The notes beneath the pieces were generated by a model. It was not told where the DNA came from, searched no databases, and was given only the letters and a program-made list of their open reading frames with translations. Positions 26,182 through 33,994 of a stretch of DNA of 64,000 nucleotides are shown piece by piece (the stretch's first letter is position 1; each line of letters begins with the position of its first letter). The stretch covers positions 3,596,001 to 3,660,000 of the forward strand of contig NZ_LR594659.1 in the NCBI RefSeq assembly GCF_901827155.1, written 5' to 3'. The stretch is from Variovorax sp. PBL-H6. Its GTDB lineage: Bacteria; Pseudomonadota; Gammaproteobacteria; Burkholderiales; Burkholderiaceae_C. Both the position numbers and the translations under genes were made by a program.

Positions 26182-27054
26182 CTACGCCGGGGGGGGCACC
26201 GGCGGCACCGTTGAAGCGAAAAATGCGCGCAAATGCCCACCCACTGTCTCCGTGCACGCGCAATTCCCGAAAGCGGGGTCATACAACTCGTCGGGACACT
26301 TCGCGGCCGAAGGCAGCACCGCCTTCGTCACCGGAATGCCCGCTGCCTGCAGCCGCTGCGCGAAGCTCAGGGCCTCGTCGCGCATCGCGTCGTCTTCGCC
26401 CACCAGCACCAGGGCAGGGGCCAGTTCGGTCAGCCTGAGCGACGCACCGGGCACCGCATAGGGGTGCGTCGCGTTCATCGGGCAGCTCAGGTATTCCTGC
26501 CAACCCGATGCCCAGCGGCAGCGCGCATCGTCGGCGGAAGCCTGGCGCAGCGACAGCGTGCCCGCACACGGGTCCAGCATCGGCGACAGCAGGATCTGGC
26601 CGGCCAGCGGCGGGTGGGCGCGGTCGCGGGCCATCAGTGCCACGGCAGCTGCCAGGTTGCCACCCGCTTCCTCACCGGCCAGGTACACGCGGGCACCCTT
26701 GCCGGCCAGCTTGACGCGCTGCTTGTAGAGCCACTCCAACGCGGCGAAGCCCACTTCGATGGGTTCGGGAAATGGCTTCAGCGGATAGGCCAGCGACAGC
26801 ACCACCGACCCAGCTGCAGCCAGCAGCCGCGAAACGTTGCGCCCCCGGTCCAGGTCGCCGCAGACGAAGGTACCGCCATGGAAATGCAGCACCAGGGGGA
26901 CCGCCCCCCCTTTGGGCCGTTGGCCATACAGGCGGGCCTGGACCGGCTCGCGCTGCGGCAGCGGCACGCTGATGTCGACCTCCGTGCCCGGCACAACAGC
27001 GACCGCCGGGGCCGGGGAGGCTTCAGCAGGACGCGGGATGGGGCGGGATGACAT
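26182..27054 (-). CDS. Alpha/beta-hydrolase-fold protein (HSL-like) lacking the nucleophile serine
   Basis: A 290-residue protein with the hormone-sensitive-lipase/acetyl-esterase architecture. Oxyanion-hole region LHFHGGTFVCGD, then the strand-turn-helix that should be GDSAGG. Here it reads YLAGEEAGGNLAAAVALMARD, with Glu129 where the nucleophile Ser belongs (codons GAG GAA, clearly read). The later acid/histidine regions look retained (LVGEDDAMRDEAL, VGGHLRAFF). So it is either a non-hydrolytic homologue or uses altered chemistry. It sits upstream of the efflux operon on the same strand and is divergent from a LysR gene that may control it. Confidence 0.75.
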   Translation of the reverse strand: MSSRPIPRPAEASPAPAVAVVPGTEVDISVPLPQREPVQARLYGQRPKGGAVPLVLHFHGGTFVCGDLDRGRNVSRLLAAAGSVVLSLAYPLKPFPEPIEVGFAALEWLYKQRVKLAGKGARVYLAGEEAGGNLAAAVALMARDRAHPPLAGQILLSPMLDPCAGTLSLRQASADDARCRWASGWQEYLSCPMNATHPYAVPGASLRLTELAPALVLVGEDDAMRDEALSFAQRLQAAGIPVTKAVLPSAAKCPDELYDPAFGNCACTETVGGHLRAFFASTVPPVPPPA

Positions 27055-27140
27055 GGCACGACCTCAGTGGGTGAACGATGGGTTGAATATTAAGGGCCTC
27101 ATGGCTTGCCACAACAGGTTCGTCACCCTCACTCTGTTTC

Positions 27141-27162
27141 CAATCGGCTAACAATTGGCTAA
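27141..27162. promoter_or_regulatory. Tandem 11-bp repeat between hydrolase and lysR
   Basis: CAATCGGCTAA is followed immediately by CAATTGGCTAA, a head-to-tail repeat with one difference. The preceding C makes CCAAT and ATTGG arms, so an inverted reading with LysR-like spacing is also possible. It lies 60 bases before the LysR start in the divergent region and is a candidate regulator site. Function is inference. Confidence 0.35.
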
Positions 27163-27222
27163 GACAGCGCATGTGAGAATCCGCCCCCACCCGCAGTTGC
27201 GGGTTTTTCCCTAGGAGCATCA

Positions 27223-28137
27223 ATGGATCAGGTCCAGGCCATGCGGATCTTTGTCCGCGTCGTGGAAGCCGGCACCTTCACCCGTGCCGCCGATTCGCTC
27301 GGGCTGCCCAAGGGCACAGTCACCAAGCAGATCCAGGCACTGGAGTCCCGCCTGCATGTCAAGCTGCTGAACCGTACCACTCGGCGGGTGACGGTCACGC
27401 CGGATGGCGCCGCCTATTACGACCGCACGGCGCGCCTGCTGAACGACCTCGATGACATCGAAGCCAGCATGACCAACGCGCAGGCCAACCCGACCGGGCG
27501 GCTGCGCATCGACGTGGGCTCATCCACGGCGCGGCTGGTCATCCTGCCGGCGCTCGCCACCTTCAGCGACCGCTATCCCGACATCCAGCTCGACCTGGGG
27601 GTGAGCGACCGTCCGGTCGACCTGATCACCGATAACGTGGACTGCGTGATCCGGGCCGGCGACCTGACCGACCAGTCGCTGGTGGCGCGGCGCATCGGCA
27701 CGCTCGAATTCGTCACGGTGGCATCGGCGGGGTATGTCAAGCGCTACGGCAAGCCCGAACATCCGTCCGACATCGAGAAGCGCCACCACGTCGTGAGCTA
27801 CTTCGCGGCCGGCTCGCGCCGCATCTATCCGCACGAATTCCACAAGGACGACGAGCACATCGAGATCTCGGGGCCCTACCGGGTCTCGGTCAACGAGAGC
27901 AATGCCCACCTGGCCGCCGTACTGGGCGGCTTCGGGCTCTCGCAATGCATCACCTTCATGGCCGACCCGCACATCGAGAGCGGCGAACTGGTGGAACTGC
28001 TGCCGGAATGGACCCGCGCGCCCCTGCCGGTGCACGTGGTGTACCCGCCCAACCGGCACCTGAGCGCCAAGGTGCGGGTGTTCGTCGACTGGGCGGCGGA
28101 CCTGTTCGCGAAGAATCCGAAGCTGCAGCGGCGCTGA
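27223..28137 (+). CDS. LysR-family transcriptional regulator
   Basis: LysR regulator of 304 residues. N-terminal winged helix-turn-helix (MRIFVRVVEAGTFTRAADSLGLPKGTVTKQIQALESRLHVKLLNRTTRRVTVTPDG) and a C-terminal periplasmic-binding-like effector domain (GRLRIDVGSSTARLVILPALATF, GFGLSQCITFMADPHIESGELVELLPEW). It is of the CrgA/DhaR-like subgroup common in betaproteobacteria. Divergent from the hydrolase-like gene and the efflux operon beyond it, so it probably regulates one or both; the tandem CAATYGGCTAA repeat is a candidate site. Ends near, and convergent with, the cobD gene. Confidence 0.9.
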   Translation: MDQVQAMRIFVRVVEAGTFTRAADSLGLPKGTVTKQIQALESRLHVKLLNRTTRRVTVTPDGAAYYDRTARLLNDLDDIEASMTNAQANPTGRLRIDVGSSTARLVILPALATFSDRYPDIQLDLGVSDRPVDLITDNVDCVIRAGDLTDQSLVARRIGTLEFVTVASAGYVKRYGKPEHPSDIEKRHHVVSYFAAGSRRIYPHEFHKDDEHIEISGPYRVSVNESNAHLAAVLGGFGLSQCITFMADPHIESGELVELLPEWTRAPLPVHVVYPPNRHLSAKVRVFVDWAADLFAKNPKLQRR

Positions 28138-28162
28138 GCTCGCAGGTGCCGCTCGCGCCTTC

Positions 28163-29167
28163 TCAGATGCGCGCGGCTTGCCAGGCGCGCGCCAGGGCCG
28201 CCTGGCTGGCCGGCGGCAGCACGGCGAGCCGCACGTGGCCCGACAGCCCGAAGGAATGGGCATCGCGCACCTGGACGCCAGCCTTGCGCAAGGCTGCGGA
28301 GCGCGGCGCATCAGGCACATCGGGGCGAGCGCAAAAGTAGTTCGCGACGCTCGGCATGACAGACCAGCCCAGCGCCGTGCACAGCGCCTGCTGCTCGCGC
28401 TTCCAGGCGCGCAGTTGGTCGAGGCTGGCGGCGAGCCAGCCCTGTGTCTGGGCCAGCGTCCAGGCCTCGAGCAGCGCCACGCCGTGTGCACCGAGGGGCC
28501 AGGAAGGGGCGAGCTGGTCCAGACACCGGACCATTCCCGCAGCATCGCGCGGCGCGATTGCATAGGCCGCGCGGACGCCGGTCAGGCCCAGGGCCTTGTT
28601 CGGCGTCCACAGCTGCCAGGCACGGTCCCGCTGAGCGGTGCCGAGTTCAAGCCGGCCTTCGAGTCGCAGGGGTTCGTAGGCCAGGTCGAGCACGCAGTGG
28701 CTGGAGGGCTCCAACGCGTCCATCAGGGCGGCCAAGCCCTGCTGGGACTCGCCCAGCGGGCTGGAAGGATCGCAGCACCACACGAGCGCATTGCCTGTCG
28801 GCGCTTCAGGTTCGCGCCGCACATCGAGCCCCCAGGCTGCGGCGGCACGCTGGTAATCGCCATAAGCGTGGCGCGGCAGCCAGACGCTGCGGCCGCCCTG
28901 CCGTGCCACCGCCGCCGTGATGCGCGCGATGAATTCACTGGCGCTCGCGGCGATCACGATGCGCTCGGCATCGACGCCGTGGAAGCCGCCCAGCGACGCG
29001 CGCAAGGCGGTGTAGCGCGGGTCGGGGTAGCGGCTGGCATCGGCTTGTGCGAGCGCCTGCGCGGCCATTGGACAGGAGCCGCAGGCATTGGCATTGGTCG
29101 AGAAGTCGTGCGGCACGGGCCCGCGGGCATCGGGACCGCCGTGCAGGGCTTCTTCGTCGAGGTTCAT
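28163..29167 (-). CDS. cobD: L-threonine-O-3-phosphate decarboxylase
   Basis: CobD in Salmonella naming (CobC in Pseudomonas), 334 residues. PLP enzyme that makes (R)-1-aminopropan-2-ol phosphate for the cobalamin linker. N-terminal HGGPDARGPVPHDFSTNANACG, SRYPDPRYTALRASLGGFHGV, and the PLP lysine in WQLWTPNKALGLTGVRAAYAI are as expected. The Asp/Tyr of CVLDLAYEPLRL lie before the Lys. The ATG at 29167 overlaps the cbiB stop (ATGA); a start four codons upstream (29179) is also possible. Last gene of the btuB-cob operon, convergent with lysR. Confidence 0.9.
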   Translation of the reverse strand: MNLDEEALHGGPDARGPVPHDFSTNANACGSCPMAAQALAQADASRYPDPRYTALRASLGGFHGVDAERIVIAASASEFIARITAAVARQGGRSVWLPRHAYGDYQRAAAAWGLDVRREPEAPTGNALVWCCDPSSPLGESQQGLAALMDALEPSSHCVLDLAYEPLRLEGRLELGTAQRDRAWQLWTPNKALGLTGVRAAYAIAPRDAAGMVRCLDQLAPSWPLGAHGVALLEAWTLAQTQGWLAASLDQLRAWKREQQALCTALGWSVMPSVANYFCARPDVPDAPRSAALRKAGVQVRDAHSFGLSGHVRLAVLPPASQAALARAWQAARI

Positions 29168-30153
29168 GGATTTCGCCATCCGGGGATGAGGAGCGCGATC
29201 GCCGCCAGGGCCGCCGTCATCCGGACGACGCGCGCGCCCAGCCTCGCCGCTTCCCGGGTATCGGCGGCGGTGGGCTCGCGGCCAGCTGCATTCAACACGT
29301 AGACGCCGGGCTTTGCGAGGCGTACTTCGAGCAGCAGGGCCATCGCGGCCATGGGCCAGCCGCTGTTGGGGGATGGGGTGCGGCGGGCTTCGCGGGGAAT
29401 GACTCGGAGCGCCCTCAGCCCGACCCTCTCGCGCACGCGGGAGAGGGAGCAGGACTGTGTGAGCAGCAACGCCGTCAGCCGGGCGGGCAGCCACGAGAGC
29501 GCGTCGTCCGCGCGCGCGGCCCACTTGCCGGCCCATTCCCAGGCGCGGCCGTGGCGCTGGCCACGGTAGCCCCACATCGCATCGGCAGTGTTGGCAAAGC
29601 GGTAGAGCGCCGCGCCGGGCAGGCCCAGCAGCAGGAACCAGAACAGCGGCGCAACCACCGAGTCGTTGAGGTTCTCGGCCAGCGACTCGATGGCGCTTTC
29701 GCGCACGGCGCCTGCGTCCAGCGCCCGAACATCGCGGCTCACGAGCTGAGCGAGCCTGTTGCGCCCCTGGGCGAGCGAGCAGGCCAGCGCCGCCTCGACC
29801 GCGAGCACTTCGTCGCGCAGCATGCGCCATGCGAGCAGAGGCTTGAGCGCCAGCCCGAGCAGCAGTGCCGCAGCCCAATCAGGCATGCGAACGGCAGCGG
29901 CGCTCAGGGCGGCGGCGGCAAGCAGAACGGCGGCGCCGCCGGCGCACCAGGCCAACGCCCCGGCGGCGAAAGGTCCGAACCGGCGAGGCGATGCGGCATC
30001 GATCGGGGGCGCGATACGGCTTCCGGTCCAGCCGAGATAGCGGCCCATCCAGACGACCGGGTGCCAGCGCGCTGGAGGTTCGCCCAGCACGCCGTCGATG
30101 GCCAGGGCGAAGATCAGGGCGGCGGCGTGAACCCACGCGGCACTGCCCCCCAT
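29164..30153 (-). CDS. cbiB: Adenosylcobinamide-phosphate synthase
   Basis: CbiB/CobD, about 329 residues, inner membrane. Attaches aminopropanol phosphate to adenosylcobyric acid. DGVLGEPPARWHPVVWMGRYLGW, VSRDVRALDAGAVRESAIESLAENLNDSVVAPLFWFLLLGLPGAALYRFANTADAMWGYR (read in pieces) and RTPSPNSGWPMAAMA are family hallmarks. The ATG at 30153 has an excellent site (AGGAGG, five-base spacing); an ATG at 30195 would add 14 residues. Odd: about 25 residues (around 232-256, including SLSRVRERVGLRALRVIPREARR) are extra just before RTPSPNSGWP. They are encoded by a repeat-like hairpin (separate entry), in frame. Confidence 0.93.
   Translation of the reverse strand: MGGSAAWVHAAALIFALAIDGVLGEPPARWHPVVWMGRYLGWTGSRIAPPIDAASPRRFGPFAAGALAWCAGGAAVLLAAAALSAAAVRMPDWAAALLLGLALKPLLAWRMLRDEVLAVEAALACSLAQGRNRLAQLVSRDVRALDAGAVRESAIESLAENLNDSVVAPLFWFLLLGLPGAALYRFANTADAMWGYRGQRHGRAWEWAGKWAARADDALSWLPARLTALLLTQSCSLSRVRERVGLRALRVIPREARRTPSPNSGWPMAAMALLLEVRLAKPGVYVLNAAGREPTAADTREAARLGARVVRMTAALAAIALLIPGWRNP
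29424..29447. repeat. REP-like hairpin embedded in frame within cbiB
   Basis: CCCTCTC at 29424-29430 and GAGAGGG at 29441-29447 form an inverted repeat with a GC-rich middle (GCGCACGCGG). The wider context, ending in GGGAGC, resembles the CCCTCTCCCGC...GCGGGAGAGGG extragenic palindromes spread through Burkholderiales genomes. Here it lies inside the coding frame of cbiB, adding residues not seen in the family. Confidence 0.6.
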
Positions 30154-30196
30154 CCAACCCTCCTGCAGAGGGGAAAGGAGCCAGAGCCAGGGCATC

Positions 30197-30766
30197 TCAG
30201 TCTTCGATGCCGCGCTGGGCCGGGATACCCGCCTTGAACGCGTGCTTGATCATCTGCATCTCCGTCACGGTGTCGGCCAGCTCGACGATCTCGGGCGGGC
30301 AGCGGCGCCCTGTCAGCACCACGTGCACTTCGCGCGGGCGCGTGCGCAGGGTCTCCAGAACCGTGTCGAGCGGAAGCCAGCCGTAGATCAGCGGATAGGT
30401 GATCTCGTCGAGCACGACCAGGAAGTGCTCGCCCGCGAGGATCGCCGCCTTCGCCTTCTCCCAGCCTTCGCGCGCGAGCTGCGCCGAATGCTCGAGGTCC
30501 TGGCTCTTCCAGCTGAAGCCGTCGCCCAGCCCCTCGATGGGAATGCCGAGCTGCTCGAACATGCGGTGCTCGCCGAAGCGCGCGCTCGGCACCTTCATGA
30601 ACTGGAAGATCTTCACGGCCTTGCCCCGTCCGTGCGCGCGCAGCGCCAGGCCGAAGGCCGCCGTGCTCTTGCCCTTGCCGTCGCCGGTGTTGACGATCAC
30701 CAGTCCGCGGCGTTCGCCCTCGGGCTTGTCGTAGGGCTTCTCGCTGGGTGGGGTTTCGATCTGCAT
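30197..30766 (-). CDS. cobO: Cob(I)yrinic acid a,c-diamide adenosyltransferase
   Basis: CobO/BtuR/CobA type, 189 residues. Transfers the adenosyl group of ATP to the reduced cobalt. P-loop at the N-terminus ([27 protein letters not shown]), [32 protein letters not shown] and [22 protein letters not shown] are diagnostic. C-terminal [16 protein letters not shown] is the standard ending. Lies between btuD and cbiB in the riboswitch-controlled operon, within about 20 bases of btuD upstream and about 43 bases of cbiB downstream. Confidence 0.97.
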   Translation of the reverse strand: MQIETPPSEKPYDKPEGERRGLVIVNTGDGKGKSTAAFGLALRAHGRGKAVKIFQFMKVPSARFGEHRMFEQLGIPIEGLGDGFSWKSQDLEHSAQLAREGWEKAKAAILAGEHFLVVLDEITYPLIYGWLPLDTVLETLRTRPREVHVVLTGRRCPPEIVELADTVTEMQMIKHAFKAGIPAQRGIED

Positions 30767-30784
30767 GGGTTCTCCTTGTCATGT

Positions 30785-31555
30785 TCAGTGCGGCATGGCG
30801 ATCCATTGCCCTGCAACGCGGTGCACGACGACACGCCTGCCGAACACGGCCTCCAGCGCCAGGTGGGTGGCCGGGTCCTCGCAGGCGCCCTGGTGCAGGA
30901 CGCGACCGTCGGCCATCACGACCATCGCATCGGCCGCGAGCGCAACGTTGAGCTCGTGCAGCACGCTGATGACAGTGCGGCCCTCGGCCACCAGGGCACG
31001 TGCGAGCGCCATCCAGTCGGCCTGGTGTGGCGGGTCGAGGTTGGCCAGCGGTTCATCCATCAGCAGCAGCTCGGCCTCGACCGCGAGCGCACGTGCCAGC
31101 AGCACACGCTGCCGCTCGCCACCCGACAGCTGGCCCAGCGGACGATCGCGCCAGTCCCACGCCTGGGTGCTGCGCAGGGCGCGCTCGACCGCCGCCCGAT
31201 CGGCCTCGGTCGGCGCCGCCAGCCAGCGCTGGTGCGGCAGGCGGCCCAGCATGGCGACGTCGAAGACCATCAGGTCGTCGGCACTGCCCTCGCCCGCGCC
31301 GCCCTGCCCCAGCCACGACAGCCGCCGGGCACGGGCGCGGCCCGACAGGGCGGCCATGGGCCGGCCCGAGATGCGCACCTCGCCGCGATGCGCCAGCAGG
31401 CCGGCCAGTGCCTTCAGCAGCGTGGACTTGCCGGCGCCATTGGGGCCGACGATGCTCGTCCAGCAACCGGCCGCGAGTGCGAGGTCGATCGAATGCAGCA
31501 CCTCGACCGCGCCCAGCGCGGCGCTCACTTGCCGGGCCTCCAGGGCGGCTGTCAT
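30785..31555 (-). CDS. btuD: Cobalamin ABC transporter ATP-binding protein
   Basis: ATPase of a FecCD/BtuCD-type importer, 256 residues. Walker A IVGPNGAGKSTLL, signature LSGGERQRVLLARAL, Walker B LLMDEPLANLD, switch His in VISVLHELNVAL. Start ATG at 31555 overlaps the btuC stop (31552-31555). It energises transport of cobalamin or cobinamide delivered by BtuF; iron-siderophore importers share the fold, but the cob operon context decides the assignment. Confidence 0.93.
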   Translation of the reverse strand: MTAALEARQVSAALGAVEVLHSIDLALAAGCWTSIVGPNGAGKSTLLKALAGLLAHRGEVRISGRPMAALSGRARARRLSWLGQGGAGEGSADDLMVFDVAMLGRLPHQRWLAAPTEADRAAVERALRSTQAWDWRDRPLGQLSGGERQRVLLARALAVEAELLLMDEPLANLDPPHQADWMALARALVAEGRTVISVLHELNVALAADAMVVMADGRVLHQGACEDPATHLALEAVFGRRVVVHRVAGQWIAMPH

Positions 31556-32559
31556 CGGAAGCCCCCGTGTGCGCTGCGCCGGTGCATGAGCCACAGCAGG
31601 TAGCTGCCGCCGAGCACCGCCGTCAGCACGCCGACGGGCAGTTCCTGCGGCGCGATCAGCCAGCGCGCCAGCAGGTCCGCCGCCATCAGCAGCAGGCCGC
31701 CCATCGCAGTGGACAGCACGAGCAGCCGCGCGTGCGTGGTCTTGACGGCCGAGCGCACCAGGTGCGGCGACGCCAGGCCGACGAAGGCGATCAGCCCCGT
31801 CTGCGCCACCGCCGCTCCGGTGGCCAGCGCCAGCACCAGCACCAGCGCCGCCCGCATGGCCCCCACCGGCAGGCCCAGGCTGGCCGCGGTGGCTTCGCCG
31901 AGCGCGAGGCCGTCGAGCAGCGGCGCCAGCATCCATCCCAGCAGCAGGCAGGCCCCGCAGATAGCGCCCATCACGGCGCAGGCGCTCCAGCCGACCAGGC
32001 CGGTGCTGCCGAGGATGAAGCCCTGCAGCGCCTGGAGGATGTCGGCCGAGGCGATGGCAATCAGGTCCTTGATGGCGCCCAGCACCACGCCGACGATCAC
32101 GCCCGCCAGCAAGAGGCGCAGCGTCTGCTGCACGCCGCGCGCCAGCAGCAGCGTCAGCAACACCGCCAGCGTTGCACCCAGGAAGGCCGCGCCGGTCAGG
32201 CCCAGGCGCACCACCCATTCGGTGCTGGTGGCCGAGAAGCCGAACATCGCCAGGGCGACCGCCACGCCCAGCGAGGCGCCCGAGGCGCTGCCCAGCAGAT
32301 AGGGGTCGGCCAGCGGATTGCGGAACAGCCCCTGCGCGACCGCCCCCGCGAGCCCCAGCAGCGCGCCGGCCAGCCACGCGCCGAGCGTGCGCGGCACGCG
32401 GATTCCCCACACGATCTGCTGCGCCACCGGGTCGTGCCGCGCCGCCAGCACGCTCTCGAAGCCGGTGCTGCCGATGCCAGCGCCCAGCACGAGCAGGCCC
32501 ATGCCCAAGGCGACCAATGCCATGCCCAGCGCGAGTGCGCGGCGATGTTCGCTTCTCAC
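31552..32559 (-). CDS. btuC: Cobalamin ABC transporter permease
   Basis: FecCD-family permease of 335 residues with about ten membrane helices. IRVPRTLGAWLAGALLGLAGAVAQGLFRNPLADPYLLGSASGASLG and GLIAFVGLASPHLVR are family signatures. The start is a GTG at 32559 whose TGA overlap with the btuF stop (32556-32558) indicates translational coupling; the first downstream ATG would cut into the leading helix. Moves corrinoids across the inner membrane with BtuD and BtuF. Confidence 0.93.
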   Translation of the reverse strand: MRSEHRRALALGMALVALGMGLLVLGAGIGSTGFESVLAARHDPVAQQIVWGIRVPRTLGAWLAGALLGLAGAVAQGLFRNPLADPYLLGSASGASLGVAVALAMFGFSATSTEWVVRLGLTGAAFLGATLAVLLTLLLARGVQQTLRLLLAGVIVGVVLGAIKDLIAIASADILQALQGFILGSTGLVGWSACAVMGAICGACLLLGWMLAPLLDGLALGEATAASLGLPVGAMRAALVLVLALATGAAVAQTGLIAFVGLASPHLVRSAVKTTHARLLVLSTAMGGLLLMAADLLARWLIAPQELPVGVLTAVLGGSYLLWLMHRRSAHGGFR

Positions 32560-33431
32560 CCGCCGGCGCCTCCCGTCGCTTTTTCCCGCAGGCAGCGCGC
32601 CATCAGGGCCGCGGCCTCGCCCATGCGCGGGCTCGGACGCACCAGCACATCGGACTCGTCCGCGGTGAAGCGGCAGATGCGCCCCTCGCGCACCGCGCGG
32701 ATACCGCCCCAGCCGGGACGCCGCTCGAGCCCCTGCGCACTGCGCGCGCCCACCATGATCAGGTCGGGATCGGCGCGCACCACGTACTCGGGATTGAGCT
32801 TGGGAAACGGCCCCAGCGATGCCGGCACGATGTTCTTCACGCCCAGCCGCGCGAGCGTCTCGCCGATGAAGGAGCTCTCGCTCGCCGCATACGGCGCGTT
32901 GTTGACCTCGAAGTACACGCGGGCGCGCGAGATGCCGGGTGGCAGCGACTGCGTCGCGGCCGAGACGCTGGCATCGATGGCCTGCCACACGCGCTGCGCA
33001 TCGGTGCTGCCCAGCACCTGGTCCAGCACATTCAGCACGCGCCGCACATCCGCATGGCTGCGGGGCTCGAGCACCAGCACCTTGAGGCCGAGCGTCTCCA
33101 GCCGCTGGGTGACGCGCGAGGACGCCGCGATCAGCACCACGTCAGGCTTCAGCGCCACGATGGCCTCGACGTTCGGGTCGATGCCGCCGCCGACCTGCGG
33201 CAGCGCGCGCACGGCCTCGGGCCAATTGGAATAGCGGTCGACACCGACCAGGCGATCGCAGGCACCCAGCGTGCAGACCGATTCGGTCAGCGAGGGCAGC
33301 AGCGTCACGATGCGCTGCGGCGGTCGCGGCAGGTCCACGCGCACGCCGCGTTCATCGGTGACGACCACCGCGTGGGCGGTGAACGCACACAGGGCGAGGA
33401 GGCCGGCGAGCAGGCGGTTGAAGGAGCTCAT
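32556..33431 (-). CDS. btuF: Cobalamin-binding periplasmic protein
   Basis: Periplasmic cobalamin-binding protein, 291 residues. Signal peptide LAGLLALCAFTAHA, then the cluster-type A-8 fold: PPQRIVTLLPSLTESVCTLGACDRLVGVDRYSNWPEAVRALPQVGGGIDPNVEAIVALKPDVVL (read in pieces). ATG at 33431 overlaps the cobU stop by four bases. Standard length. Delivers corrinoid from BtuB to BtuCD. Confidence 0.92.
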   Translation of the reverse strand: MSSFNRLLAGLLALCAFTAHAVVVTDERGVRVDLPRPPQRIVTLLPSLTESVCTLGACDRLVGVDRYSNWPEAVRALPQVGGGIDPNVEAIVALKPDVVLIAASSRVTQRLETLGLKVLVLEPRSHADVRRVLNVLDQVLGSTDAQRVWQAIDASVSAATQSLPPGISRARVYFEVNNAPYAASESSFIGETLARLGVKNIVPASLGPFPKLNPEYVVRADPDLIMVGARSAQGLERRPGWGGIRAVREGRICRFTADESDVLVRPSPRMGEAAALMARCLREKATGGAGG

Positions 33432-33994
33432 CGAGCTTCTTTCAGGTGGAGCGGCAGGCCGGCCGCCATCAGCGTCACCCGCTCGCAGACAGCGGCGACT
33501 TCCTGGTTGAGCCGGCCCAGCGCGTCGACGAAAGCCCGCGTCTCGCGACCCATGGGAATGACGCCGAGGCCGATCTCGTTGCTCACCAGCAGCACGGGGC
33601 CCCTTGCATCGTGCAGCGCGTGCAGCAGCGCCATCTCGGCGGTGCGGGCGCAAGGCGGTGCGTCGGAGGAATCCGAAGGCATCCGCAGGTTGGTCAGCCA
33701 CAAGGTCAGGCAGTCGACCAGCACGAGCGTGCCCGGCTCGCTGTGCCGCGCCACGGCGGCTCCGAGCTGCACCGGCTCCTCCACCGTCACGAGCCCGGGC
33801 ACGCGCTGCGCGCGGTCGGCACGGTGGCGCGCGATGCGTTCGCGCATCTCCTCGTCGTGCGCAGTCGCGGTCGCGATCAGCACGGCGCGGTGCGCCGGAT
33901 CGCGCGTCAGCCATTCGGCCGCGCGCAGCTCGGCGCGGCGCGACTTGCCGCTGCGCTGGCCGCCGAGGACCAGCTCTCGCGAGTTGGGGTTCAC
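33428..33994 (-). CDS. cobU: Adenosylcobinamide kinase / adenosylcobinamide-phosphate guanylyltransferase
   Basis: CobU/CobP, 188 residues, bifunctional. Phosphorylates adenosylcobinamide, then forms adenosylcobinamide-GDP. P-loop LVLGGQRSGKSRRAE, ATATAHDEEMRERIARHRADR (with the guanylylated His region), LVDCLTLWLTNL and VSNEIGLGVIPMGRETRAF are all present. Start is a GTG at 33994 sharing TGA with the btuB stop (33991-33993). Its presence with btuFCD points to cobinamide salvage as well as synthesis. Confidence 0.95.
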   Translation of the reverse strand: MNPNSRELVLGGQRSGKSRRAELRAAEWLTRDPAHRAVLIATATAHDEEMRERIARHRADRAQRVPGLVTVEEPVQLGAAVARHSEPGTLVLVDCLTLWLTNLRMPSDSSDAPPCARTAEMALLHALHDARGPVLLVSNEIGLGVIPMGRETRAFVDALGRLNQEVAAVCERVTLMAAGLPLHLKEAR

